From Macrostomum hystrix (Eukaryota > Platyhelminthes > Macrostomidae), in the NCBI GenBank assembly GCA_950097015.1, contig CATNEN010000003.1:14179001-14243000 (forward strand): DNA of 64,000 bases. Reading direction: 5' to 3'. Under the pieces are notes generated by a model, which worked only from the letters and a program-made list of their open reading frames with translations, did not search any database and had not been told where the DNA came from. The position numbers and the translations under genes were made by a program. Positions 45,057-56,689 of this stretch are shown in pieces. The stretch's first letter is position 1; the number at the start of each line of letters is the position of its first letter.

Positions 45057-48000
45057 TCAAGAGTCATCTTTGACAGTAGTAACGGCAGCACTCGTAGCTG
45101 TCGTTGGTGACAACAATCGAACTGGTTTGCTGGCCTTTCTTCTCGACTGCTGCTGCTGCTGCTGCTGCTGCTGAGGCGGAGGCTGGGGCTTCTCGGGCTC
45201 CTGAACGGCAGTCGGGTTGCGCAGATCCAGGCCGTCTTCAGCGGAGCGTCCCGCGCCGCCCGCAAGAAGAGCGGCAGTCTTATTGCGCATCCGATGGTTG
45301 TGAAACCAATTTGATACGGTCTTCACTGGCAGGCGAAATTCTTCCGCCAATTGTTCAACGCTGGCGCCAGTTGGGTAAGGCTCCCTGAGGAACACCTCCT
45401 GCAGCACTGATTTCTGGGCGTCTGTGAACATGTATCGCGACTTCTTACTTGGCGTGCCGTGGCCCAACGGCGAATCAGTCGAGCTAGCGCCGTCAGAGAG
45501 AAGGTCGCTGCTGCTGTTGTTGTTGTTGGCCCCGTTGCCGTTGCTGTTGCCGGCGACTAAATAATTTGGGGCAAGCGTTAATGAGACTCAGACATTTGGG
45601 GAAAGAAGGATGGATGCATCAGGAGGATGGGGAATCCCATTAGGATAGGTAACCCCAGGAGGATGGGGAACCCCAGGAGGATGGGGAATCCTAGCAGGAT
45701 GGTGAATCCCAGGATGGTGAATCCCAGGATGGTGAATCCCAGGAGGATGGGGAATCCCAGGAGGATGGTGAATCCCAGGAAGATTGGGAACCCCAGAAGG
45801 ATGGGGAATCCTAGGAGGATGGGGAATCCCAGGAGGATGGTGAATCCCAGGAGGATGGAGCTTTCCAGTAAATGAAGAATGAAATCCGAGATTAAAAAAA
45901 ATTGGGAAATCCCAATCGATAAATCGAAGCGGTACATGGGAAATCCTAATCGATAAATCGAACACGAAACTGGATAATCTCAATCTTAATCCTAGGATGA
46001 GAAGGATGTTCTTCACTCAATATTCTATCAGTTAGTTTATTCACCTGTTCCAGACGGTGGAGTAGCAGATACAACCTGATGATCGGAGCTAGCTAGCCAC
46101 AGGTTTAGCCTCAGGTAAGGCTCCCTGCCCTTGGCTGTCAGTTGGTGCCACGGCTGCGGAGATTCCAGCAGTTCGGCAGTGTCTTCAGCGGACAGGCCGA
46201 GAACAGTTTGGCCCAACTGTGAGCAGGTCATCTGGCAGCGCTGCATTGTCTGAGTATGGGAAGATCAGGCACTTCTATGCTTATGCAAAATCTCTTTTAT
46301 TCTTAACTTCCCATTCTTTACTTCCCATTCTCTACTTCCCCTACTCTACAACCCATTCTATACTCTTCATACTCTACTGACCTCCAGCACGGAGTCGCAC
46401 ACGTCCCTAGTATCGATGTCAAACGTGATGCTATTGGCCAACTGTGCGATGGTGCTGTCTGGTAAATAACTGGCCGCATTAGCGCAAATTGCCGACATCA
46501 GAGATGTACCAACTGGGTCGGTAGCTGATCCTCTCTGCTGCTGCTGCTGCTGCTGAATCAGCTGGGCCATAGAAGTCAGAGAGGAAGATGACTGTCGAGA
46601 AGACATCGACTGATTCGTAGCAACCAGGCGATTCAAAGCGTCCGGCTGGTCAACAAACAAGCGCATGCGAATGAAAGGCTCGCGACCCTTCTGTGTCAGC
46701 ATGGACCAGGGCTTCGGCCGAGCTAGCAGGTCGCTAACAGAGCCCTGACTGAGGCCCAGCACCTGTGGTACAGTGTAGCCAAATATTCAAGTGCACTTTT
46801 ATAAAAGTACGAGCAGTTTATGAAACTAACCGTTTCCACCGAATCTAAAATGCTCATCTACAGATCCCAATACTCATCGACAGATCCCAATTCTCATCTA
46901 CAGATCTCAATACTCATCTACAGATCTCAATACTTATCTACAGATCTCAATTCTCATCTACAGATCTCAATTCTCATCTACAGATCTCAATTCTCATCTA
47001 CAGATCTCAATACTCATCTACAGATCTCAATTCTCATCTACAGATCTCAATTCTCATCTACAGATCTCAATACTCATCTACAGATCTCAATTCTAAATAC
47101 AGATCCCAAAACTAATGTAGAGATCCCTATAGCCATCTAAAGATCCCAAAACTAATCTACAGATCCCAGTGCTCAATCCTTACCTGTTCTCCGAACAGTC
47201 GCTGACTAATCGAGTACTGGTTGAGCAGTTCCTTAACCTCCCTAACAAGATCCTCAGTGTTCAGATCCCAATATTTCTCAATCTGTTCCTTGGTGATAGG
47301 GGGTAGAAGAAGTTTGCTCTGCTTCAAACTGGACATTGTTCCAGGAGACGATCCCAGATTCAGTACAGAAATAGAATGCGAGTCGTCCAACTGCTGCTGC
47401 TGCTGCTGCTGCTGCTCAATCGCTGATGTTGGGAACAGAGTCGACTGGCTAGGCTGTCGTTTTCTCTTCCTAGATAGGCCGGACTGGCTCAGACTGCTCT
47501 GATCAGCTTCACCGCGTTCGTCCAGTATCATCAGGCTGTCAGCTTCCAGTGCCTGCATTTCCATGGCCAGCCTCTCCGCGGCATCTTGATCGCCTTCGGC
47601 TTTGGCCTGCGCCATGGCTGTCCGGAGCTGGTCCTGCAAAAAATCGGCGATCCGAAATGGATGATTTTAGGATGCGAATCCCGTCTTTACTTCGTCAAAC
47701 ATACTAGCAATTTTGAAGTAACATAAATTCATTCTTGGATTAGTCCAAATTTATTCCAAATAACCTGTAGTTTTTTAATTGTCTTCATTTTAACGCGTTT
47801 GCCTCTCGCACCAAGGTCCGTGAGCTCGATTCCGCGGCAAAAGCCACAGCCGCGGAGAGAAGGCTTGGGGGGTTTTCGTGAAATTTAGGCCATTGAGGGC
47901 CAACCTCCAAGGCGCAGTGAAGTGTACACTGCCTGACGATGAGAAAACCAGGCAGATGTACACACCTGTGTGAGCGTATGCCTAGCGTACAGTATCTCCG

Positions 48001-50085
48001 TGCTTGTGTGCTCAGGAGACAGCGAAATGGGCAGAATGGCCTCCTCGCTGGCTGCAGGTCTAGTGTCACCGAATGGTATACCAATAATAATAATTATTAG
48101 TATATTGATATTATTATTGTCCCATCTGTATATGCTTCTATGTCTACCTTTTGTTTAAATTATGCCGATAGTTTTGTTTTAATCACCTGATAGATGCCTC
48201 GGACAATGTCTCTCGTTGTGCCGTGACTGCCCATACCGGATGCAATATCTGTGCTCAAATTGGCGGCAGTCGCTAGATACATCGGCGGAAGCAACAGATG
48301 CTGCTGAGGCGGTTGCTGCTGCTGCTGAGTTTGCGGAGCGTCCATCACTAGCTGGCCACCGAATTCGTCAGATCGACAGGACGATCGACTGGCGTCGCTA
48401 TCTAATGTTGCAGCCGCAGCCGCCGCTGACACTGAGGTAGGATTGAGCAGTGACAACTGCGGCGGCTGCTGCTGCTGCTGCTGCTTGCGCGAGTCTAAAC
48501 TCAGCAATGATAGAGGCTCCTGATCCGCCAATGCGGATGGTGCAAGTTGCTCGGAGGCTGTTAAATAGTTAGGAAATGTCGGGGAAAATTGTCTGCTTAA
48601 TTAATTTTAATTCGCTACTTTCAAATTCGTTAACTATAATTCCGTCGCTCACCGTGCAAACCGCGTTTGACCGGCGCCATCGCTTTCAGCCCCAGCACGC
48701 TGCTTTCGTCGGAAGCCCAGATTTTCATCTTCCTGTAGCTTTCTCTGCCCTTCTCTGTTAGCTTGTCCCATTGTTTGGGTTTGCTCAGCAACTCGGATAC
48801 TGTACCCTGGGACAGACCCAGCACCTGCTTGGCGAATAGTCTCTGGCCAATATTGTGACGACTAAGCAGGGTTCTAACGTCTGAAGCAATTTGATTGGTG
48901 TCCAGCGGAGGCCAGTGGGCTGCGGGTGTGTGCTGCTGCAAGTGTAGCTGCTGCTGTTGCTGCTGCTGAAAATGCGACAGATCCTGCGGCAGTAAGGTCT
49001 TATCCTTTTCATTCGATTTCTTTGGTGTCGATTTTGGAGGCTCTTTTGCAGCATTGGCTAGCTGCAGCTGCTGCTGCTGCTGCTGCTGTTGAATCTGCTG
49101 CTGCTGCAGCATTCTGAGCATGTCGATACCACCGTAGGCTCCGCCAGCCGTAGCAGCCGAAGTGAAGGCGGTGGACAGGTCGAATGTGCCAACACTGGGC
49201 GCCGCGAAGCTGGTTCCTGGCGTGAGGAGGAATGGCGTAGGCAGGCTGAATAACTGGCCTAACTGCATCTGGTCGATTAGGGAGTTCGCTGCCGACTGCT
49301 GGACGGGCTGCTCGGCGGCTGATGCTGACGCGACCGAAGCTGTGTGCAAAAAGTGAAAGAGACATTTGTTTTCATGGAAAGATAAAGTTGGTTTAACTTG
49401 AATTCAACAAAGCACTGACCTTGAGGAATATTGTCACTTAGACTGACACGGATTTGCGGCTTTTGTTGCTGCTGCTGCTGCTGCTGTTTACTGCCAGCAA
49501 CAGGGCTTGATAAATTATCGAGTTGATCCTTTAAGTCGGAAACCTGGGAATGAAAAAAGCATTTGAATTAATAAATAATAGTAATTAAAAATAGACTATA
49601 AATAAAAAATTACTTACCCTTTGACGAACACCACTTAAGCCTTCTATTAGTAGGTCGACCTGCGTAAAAAAATGTTTAAAAAATTATATAATATTCGTTG
49701 ACTTAAAACAAAGAGTGATATTTGTGTTTTCGTGGCATTTTTAAAATAGGCATGCCGATAGTATTACTGCAAGTAGGGTAAGTAGGAATTAAAAAAGAAT
49801 GACACGAGGCAATGAGAAAATGTGCAAGAAGATATGCTTTAAGAAGATAATTAAGTATCATACCTCGCCTAACTTCAGAGAGTAACCATCAGCTGTCTTG
49901 GAGCACACTTCTCTGATCTTGATCAATTGAGATTCCAGCTGAGTGACATCCTGGAAAGTGTTTGTTATTGTTATTAAACTTATTACTAAACAAATAAATA
50001 TTCGTATAGTGTTTTCGACCATCATTTTTAACATTACCTTTTCAATGCACAACAGCTGATCTTCTGGTGCCAATAGCTGAGGCAT
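45057..50085 (-). CDS. CUX: CUX/cut-family homeobox transcription factor (964 aa)
   Basis: Ten exons, all joins in phase: 50038-50085, 49864-49950, 49618-49659, 49420-49543, 48653-49339, 48187-48557, 47184-47633, 46382-46762, 46045-46249, 45057-45556. Order: short coiled-coil-like N-terminus ([14 protein letters not shown]), polyGln stretches, CUT repeat 1 at about residues 245-325 ([20 protein letters not shown]), repeat 2 at about 573-650 ([11 protein letters not shown] joined to [19 protein letters not shown]), repeat 3 at about 716-785, more divergent ([19 protein letters not shown]), and homeodomain at about 836-895 with [10 protein letters not shown] (His at position 50, as in Cut/CUX). 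Three CUT repeats plus this homeodomain separate it from ONECUT and SATB. It should be a nuclear DNA-binding regulator of cell fate. It is shorter than vertebrate CUX (about 1500 aa) because the long CASP-like coiled coil is absent here. Upstream alternative exons are possible. Confidence 0.95.
45605..45862. repeat. 18-bp minisatellite in CUX-like last intron
   Basis: About 14 copies of GGATGGGGAATCCCAGGA, some shortened to 13 bp (GGATGGTGAATCCCA). It lies in the intron between the CUT-repeat-3 exon and the homeodomain exon. Confidence 0.9.
46842..47168. repeat. 20-bp minisatellite in CUX-like intron
   Basis: About 16 copies of CAGATCTCAATTCTCATCTA, with TACTC and GATCCCAA variants. It lies in the intron that splits CUT repeat 2, ending about 15 bp from the splice donor of the exon 47184-47633. 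Confidence 0.95.
47785..48125 (+). mobile_element. tRNA-derived SINE, family 2
   Basis: Begins with TTAACGCGTTTGCCTCTCGC and AGGTCCGTGAGCTCGATTCC, which fit the second half of a tRNA with its B box, so the A-box end is truncated or diverged. A roughly 260-bp unrelated body follows and ends in an AAT-rich microsatellite tail (CCAATAATAATAATTATTAG). It lies in an intron of the CUX-like gene in antisense. A fragment of its head is at 30410. Confidence 0.6.
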
Positions 50086-50435
50086 CGTGTGATTGTTAGT
50101 TCTGAAGTTTTTTTAGAAGAAATCGTATTCTTTTATCTTTATTCGAATATTTAAGGCAGATTCCAGCTAGATTTCATGTCACTTCACTACTCGGCCATTC
50201 AACCGGATCTTCAGTAGATCGCCGAACTATTTCCCCAAATCATTGCTTATGAAATTAGAAAAATAACTCACGAGAAAAGTCCCCGCGACTCCTGACGCAC
50301 TGTCTCGCCTGATCCGGTAAGAATCGAGGTTAGCTTCGAGCCTGTCAATTTTGACATGAGAAATGGCACATGTATACTTCCATATTTAATATTAGCTACG
50401 AGCGCGTATGCTGTGTTGCGATTCTAACTATCGGA
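50086..50435 (-). other. Upstream region and possible 5' non-coding exons of CUX-like gene
   Basis: The exon with the start ATG probably begins after an acceptor (CTTCAG) near 50102. A possible donor (TCTC then GTGAGTT) lies at about 50276 and another (AAATAG then GTAAGC) at about 54169, on the minus strand. They could end non-coding or alternative first exons. None is proven. Confidence 0.3.
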
Positions 50436-50925
50436 TCCTGCTGCGATTCCAGCTAAGGATGATTGCTGCAGTTCTAGCTACGATTCCTGCTGCGATTCCA
50501 GCTAAGGATGATTGCTGCAGTTCTAGCTACGATTCCTGCTGCGATTCCAGCTAAGGATGATTGCTGCAGTTCTAGCTACGATTCCTGCTGCGATTCCAGC
50601 AATTGGTTATTGCTGCAGATCTAGCTACGATTCCTGCTGCGATTCCAGCTATTGATAATCGCAGGGATTCAAGCTTTCTACCATTTTAATCCTAGAATCT
50701 AGTGAGATACCGATTGCAGCTGCAGTTCTAGCTACGATTCCTGATGCGATTCCAGCAATTGGTTATTGCTGCAGATCTAGCTACGATTCCTGCTGCGATT
50801 CCAGCTATTGATAATCGCAGGGATTCAAGCTTTCTACCATTTTAATCCTAGAATCTAGTGAGATACCGATTGCAGCTGCAGTTCTAGCTACGATTCCTGC
50901 TGCGATTCTGGCTACATATTTCTGC
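50436..50925. repeat. Compound ~49-bp minisatellite with nested duplication
   Basis: Units built from GATTCCTGCTGCGATTCCAG and GATTGCTGCAGTTCTAGCTA repeat about eight times. A segment of about 160 bp (from about 50590 to 50745), containing TCAAGCTTTCTACCATTTTA, is repeated at 50751-50905. It lies upstream of the CUX-like gene. Confidence 0.85.
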
Positions 50926-53116
50926 TTCATATCTAGCGATTGATTATAATGCTTATTAACTGCTCATGATTATTTTTTATTGCTGAGATTATAGACACGA
51001 TTCCTGGTACGTTTCCAACTTTGAATGAGGCGAGCTAAATAGATAATTAAAATATACGTCTATAAATTATCGTTATCTATATCCTTATAGAAAATCGACG
51101 AGTCGTGAAGTTCAACATAAGAAACGGAGTTAGATAATTGATAATCATAATTAAACAAGCAAAGTAAATTGTGTAATCAGACCGTCGATAATAATAAATT
51201 ATATTCTTGAAACCGATAGACAAACCTTTATCCGAATCGATTGCAAGCCGTTTGTTATCTCGCAGTGTGAGACGCGGCGATGTCTCTGATCCCGCTGAGG
51301 CTAAGTCCGTCATAATTAATTTATTTTCTTTTTAGTCGAAATTTCTTAGTAATACAAGCCGACGATGTCAAAATAAGTCTTGCCTAGCTCACGTGATTAA
51401 TGGTGTCGTACTAAAAATCGATCTCTTAATCTGCTCCTGCTTTATTTAAAGTCTTCCTTTCTGTGTCACTAGCCTAGCTTCACTTTCTGGCAAGAATTTT
51501 TGTACGGGCGACAAAATTCTGCCGAATATGCGATTTTTATTTTGGCTAGGCTCTTTTAAAGTTATAGAATCCAAAATCTAAGACAAGAACGAAGGAATGT
51601 AGTTTGATTTCTAATGTGCAAGCAAAGTTATACACAGTTCTGTAGGGGCGGGAGGAGGTAGGACTGGTGCGCAATCGTACAGTCCAGTCAGGACGGAAGA
51701 TCAGGAGAGCAATAATTTGCCTCCGAACCGAACTGAACAGGAGGCTCTGGCTTTTCTGGCCAATTCGGCGCCCTACCTCTTTAGTCTTTTCTATCCGATC
51801 CGTCCTCCTTTTAGTTCCAGTTTAAAAATCACTTCGAGCCGGTTGTTTTAGTGTGGTGAGGGGGTGGGCATACGGGGGGGAGGGTTGAAGGAAAAAAACT
51901 CGTCACTTTATTCCGGCAAACAAGCCCCCACCGGCTTTTTTCTACTTCTATCCTTTCCGATCGCAAACTGGGGCCGCCGCTTTGGGGGGTTGGCTATATT
52001 GATTAAATGGAGGAGAGGTGGCTGCGCGTGCGCGTTCAGCCCAGACTTATGCGCGCATGGCCCAGCCGGCCAAGTTTGGCTTTGCGCCGGGAGAGGGTTT
52101 GAAATTAACATCGTAAAACGATCTACTAACATAGTCAAATGGAGGGGGTTGGTCATGTTTTCGGGGTGGGGAGGGTGGCGGCACAGTTTGTCTGGGCTAA
52201 GCAGTTTGTGACTCAATAAAATTTGGGTATTGGTTCAGTCCCACTTTGCTATGCTCCGACAGTTGCGACCACCCCAAAGACCACTCAGCCGCGCTCGTTG
52301 CACAAGGGCAAGTGCAAACACGCCTAACTGACGTGAAAATAAGTTTTGTCAAGTCCTGATGAAGTGACAGTAGAGAGAGAAAGAAGATGCTGAATTTGAT
52401 TTTAGCGTAATGTGCAGTTTTTTAACAAGGGAATCGAGTTCTGTGTATGGAAAATATGCAGATTTATAAATACAACGCACAAAGCCATTTAATGCACTCG
52501 TACTTAGGACTCAAAAACTCAATGAAAAGAAGCAGCGCGCCTCGCAACCTTTTTTCTCTCCTATTTCTCTATCTAACCGCTACCAATGTATAAAGTATAT
52601 ATAGCGTTCCCACCTAAGACTGTATTGTACATTAAGACAAGTAAATAGAATAGTAAGACTTCTTTAGAAGTGGCTATTTACTTCACAATCACATGAACTC
52701 CTTATGGTGGCGAAGCTCATGGACATGGTGGATAGATTGAGGCATAGGGTAGGGAGGGGTGCGGTTGAGCTGTGAGCACAGCAGTTGCAACACAACCGAA
52801 GGGTCTGGATTCATGGGATTGTGACGGTGAATTTTTTTGGCTTACGTCGCTTTGTCCAATCCTAGAAAGCAGTTTTGTATTGCATTGCATTGTACGAATG
52901 CATTCCTTAATACTGTTTTCTGTCTACCTCATCAAATCCATATGACTATATTCATTTCCGTCATCTAAACAAGGTTTCTGTGACTCCAGAGTGGCAAAAG
53001 TTTGGTTTTGTAAATTAGACTTATCAGCACGATGGGCAGGGGCGTAGCCAGGATTTTTTGGGGGTATCGGTATTAGCTTATGTTCATCAGTGCGATTTCC
53101 TAACGGATTAAAAAAC
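50926..53116. other. Non-coding DNA upstream of CUX-like gene
   Basis: No supported ORF. 51640-52260 is GC-richer, with G-runs and GCGCGTGCGCG near 52025, and could be a promoter. The rest is AT-rich. Confidence 0.4.
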
Positions 53117-53557
53117 TATAGCTTTTTGCAGACTATTTGATCCTTCGAGCATTCGATTTAATCCACAGTGGCAAAATCCAAGCGTTTCAGACCGATTTTC
53201 AAGTTGTCTATGGCCAAAAGTATGACCATAGACTCATCGAGCAATAGATTTGATCCTTCGGACACGCATTTAGTCCCGCCCCATAGATTTAATTTTTTTT
53301 CTTCGTAAAACATAGTGATATAGCTACTTCGCTCTCTGACGTTTGATGATAACTGTCTAGTCTGTGTTCTAGGGCAAACAATAACAACCAAACAGTGGAG
53401 AGAGGCTTAAATGCGTGCCCGAAGGATCAAATCGATTGCTCTATGGTCATACATTTGGCCATTATAGACAACTTTAAAATCGGCCTGAAACACTTGGATT
53501 TTGCCACTGTGGATTAAATCGAATGCTCGAAGGATCAAATGGTCTGCAGAAAGCTAT
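53117..53557. mobile_element. Foldback/MITE-like element with ~155-bp inverted arms
   Basis: 53117-53271 and 53407-53557 are inverted copies at about 90 percent identity, around a 135-bp centre. Each arm starts TATAGCTTTTTGCAGAC or close to it, and contains GATCCTTCGAGCATTCGATT. No ORF of note. The structure fits a non-autonomous foldback transposon. Confidence 0.75.
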
Positions 53558-53804
53558 ATTAATTCATTTCTTTCGAAGAAACTAAATGCGAAAAATGTTG
53601 AGGCATCAAAATTTACGCCACTGACGATGGGCGTTAATTAGCTATGTCCGCAATGCAAAAAGCTAACTTTTTATGAGTAAGAGCTTCGCGAACAATACGC
53701 AGTTAAACATATGCTTAACCTTACTACAAGTACTTGTTTTGCATCGTATTTAATATAGACATCTGATAAGCAAAACTGATAAAAAATCTGCGTCCGCCGT
53801 CTGA
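53558..53804. other. Unique AT-rich sequence
   Basis: Nothing recognised. Confidence 0.5.
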
Positions 53805-53990
53805 TCGCTCCCGTGTCTGATCTCTCCCGTGTCTCATCTCTCCCGTATATCATCTCTCCCGTGTCTGATCTCTCCCGTGTCTGATCTCTCCCGTATCTTT
53901 TTTCGTGTCTTATATTTCTCGTATCTTATTTTCCGTGTCTCATCTCTCCGATTGTCTCAACTCCTCTCTGCCTCATCTCTCTCAAGCTTC
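53805..53990 (+). repeat. Relic of the 16-bp satellite
   Basis: About six recognisable copies of TCTGATCTCTCCCGTG and TCTCATCTCTCCCGTA. They decay rightwards into pyrimidine-rich sequence with GTGTCTTAT and GTATCTTAT remnants. It is a short, degenerate outlier of the satellite at 7-16 kb and 34 kb. Confidence 0.8.
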
Positions 53991-56344
53991 TTTCTTCCGT
54001 CTTCTTCTCAAAATACTCTTGCTTCCGTCCCTAAAGGAATAAAACAACACTTTCTGATCAATTTGGTAAGAGGCAAAAGATCACAGAGATTTAAACACGA
54101 AAAGTGAAAACGAATAATACACCATTTTAAGGGCTGAAGATCAGTGAATGAAAAAACATAGCTTACCTATTTCTTTAATCTGCGTTCTGCTCTGCAGTCC
54201 CTGGTACATCCGATCTTGGGTTACTTAAAATTGCGCAAATTATTTGTGTCTTTTCAATCGAAACTTTGAGAGCGTCCTACACCAACACCTGTAAAATCTG
54301 TCAGCTTAAGTCGATCTAATTTAATAAAAGCTAGGACGAATTCAATTCAGTTAGTTTCATTTGGCAGAGATGCTGCACAGAAGCTCAGACCCAATCTTAC
54401 GAGCGTATGATAGTTTCGAATTGAAAACTCAAACTCGATGGTTGCGGAGCGGGGTGGCCTGTACGGGCAAGGCTTATTCAGATTGAAAGCGGTCTCGCTT
54501 CTTTCTCTAAAGTGAACGGGGGGCTATTGCCTATTGGGCATTGGGTAAAGATTTTTTCGGAAATGGAAATGGGGGTCGGCAGCATACGTCAATAATGGCG
54601 GGCATTTTCGCAATGTTAATTAATTTGAAGAAAGAATAGCTCAGGTATTCAGAATTCAGCCTGCTTTTGTGCACACCGAAACAGGCGCACTGTTCGTGCT
54701 TGGTGAGTGAACTGGGGCTCGCAGGGGTAAAGGTGGGTATCGGTAAATAACTCCGAATAGATCGTGCACGTAACGTGTGCATTGATCTGCGGTGGAGGTG
54801 GAAATGAAAGGAAATTGGGTGGTATGTTGTTGCTATCACTCTAAGAAGACTTTGAAAGAGGCGTCTGTCCATATTGCGTACAATGTAATCTGCATTTTCA
54901 TTCCATCGGCTTTGTGCTGCATAAGGCGGGTGAGTCTATAGATGCAGAACACAGAATCAGGGCTGATTCAATCTAAGCACACAATACTTTATTATATTAC
55001 TCTTATTATTCTTCGAATTTTTGTGCCATCAAGGCACGATGAGCGGGGGGGAGGGTAGGAAAGTATTTTCGAATTTGATTTCAATACTCTGCGCTGTGGA
55101 CCAGATGTGGTGCTTCTGCGCGAATTCATGTCTTTTGAGCAGCAACAAGAGCACAAAGAGAGAGGCGTACTCGCGCCCCAAAATAGACGGACAGAGAGGT
55201 GGAATACAAATCTATATGCTAGTCCGCCTCATTCAATTTCGTGAGGTGGGCGCGTCTGCAGTGACTCTTCACTGCGATCGATAAAATTTTCTGCTCCGCA
55301 AGCTAATTGCTTTCTATTCCACTCGGCAACTAAAAACTTGTATACGTGGCCCGCTCTTCTAATCATGCGCTCTATATACACAATTTGAATTCACGCAAAG
55401 CAGATGAACGGAGGGACGATTTGAGTGGCCTTTGTGGTGGAAGCAACCAGGGAAGGCTGCACAAAAGATCTCTGAGCAATAATTGAACCCGTGAATTGAG
55501 CGTGCTGCAGCTTGGATGTATTGAATTCAGCTCGACAATTGAATTCTTTCTCTGTTCTCTAAAGCCTGTATTTTGTTTCATAATTTATTGCATAGAGCTT
55601 AAACTTAAATCATTTACTGCGTGCTTTTATATACAGTATTTGAGGTGACTCAGGACTGTACTCAGGACTCGATATTGAACTGCAGAACTCATACATTATA
55701 AAATTCGGTCTTCAAGATGTATCAAATTTTAAAAAAAATCGAACAAAATTCCTAAAACATTCCTCTGTCTGCCAGTTTTACGCATCGAAGGGTCACGACG
55801 TGAATCTGAAGCGATCATAACAAGGTGTATTTAGCGAACAGAGCTTTGGTCGGCGCTTATCAATCAGTCCAATCCATGACTTCATTTGAGTGCAATACGC
55901 TTATCAATAAATATTCCAACACTAACACTAACAATCTAGAAATGTTTAATTAAGGCTTTCAAAATTGAAAGCCGTTACTGTTAAGTCATGTACAAATTTT
56001 TGCGATTGCAGGTTGAGGTGACTTATATGATTGTGCATTGCTTGAATTGATTTTCAAATAGATAGCAACAGAAATGTAAATGCAGCTAACATACGAGCGC
56101 GAGTGAGTGTAGGGCCGATCGCATTAGTTGCAAGCAATTGGTATATTAGTTTTACCGATGTGCAGCTCAATATGCGTACAATGATTTTAATGAACGCTCA
56201 ACAAAGGTGACATATGGTGTAGGGTACACGTATACTGTAATACACTCAAATATGTCATATCCGCGACAGCTATTAGTGGCAGCAATTAATTCTGACGCAA
56301 AACTATATGGCCCTCATATTCAAAATTTGAAGGGAAGGAGTTTG
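53991..56344. other. Non-coding DNA, no gene recognised
   Basis: Mixed AT-rich DNA with occasional G-runs. ORFs up to 113 codons show no domains. A possible minus-strand exon between about 54170 and 54288 has both splice motifs, but its frame does not join the CUX-like ATG. Confidence 0.4.
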
Positions 56345-56628
56345 TAGCGCATAGTAGTGGTTAGAGCGTCGGAGACTTGAAGGTCAGGGGTTCGATTGCC
56401 ATTTCCACTGGAACAATTTGTGTCCTTTAGCGAGACACTTTAGCAACTCTGCATTGCTTCACTTCACCCAGCTGTTAAATGGGTACCAGCATTAGATGGA
56501 GTTATGAGCTAGGGTGGGTGTGGCGTCCCCCCAGTCCATGGACTGAACAGCCGCACACAGTCTTCAGATTAGCCACGCAATAGCTGCGGCTGTGTTGTCG
56601 GCTGCACACCTTGTCCGATTGGGGCAGG
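56345..56628 (+). mobile_element. tRNA-derived SINE, family 1, copy B
   Basis: TAGTGGTTAGAGCGTCGG (A box) and CAGGGGTTCGATTGCC (B box) are followed by the same central part as the copy at 17020-17285, including CACCCAGCTGTTAAATGGGT and CCCCAGTCCATGGACTGAAC. It extends to GTCGGCTGCACACC. Identity to copy A is roughly 85 percent by eye, so both are old. Confidence 0.8.
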
Positions 56629-56689
56629 TGTGCAATTATACTTCAGTTATACTCGTAAATTATTGAAGGGCATGAAGGACATGAATATA

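Noticed and set aside
48926-49117. Plus-strand poly-Ala/poly-Cys/poly-Leu frames in CUX-like exons
   Set aside because: They are antisense shadows of CAG/CTG polyglutamine tracts in the real minus-strand exons.
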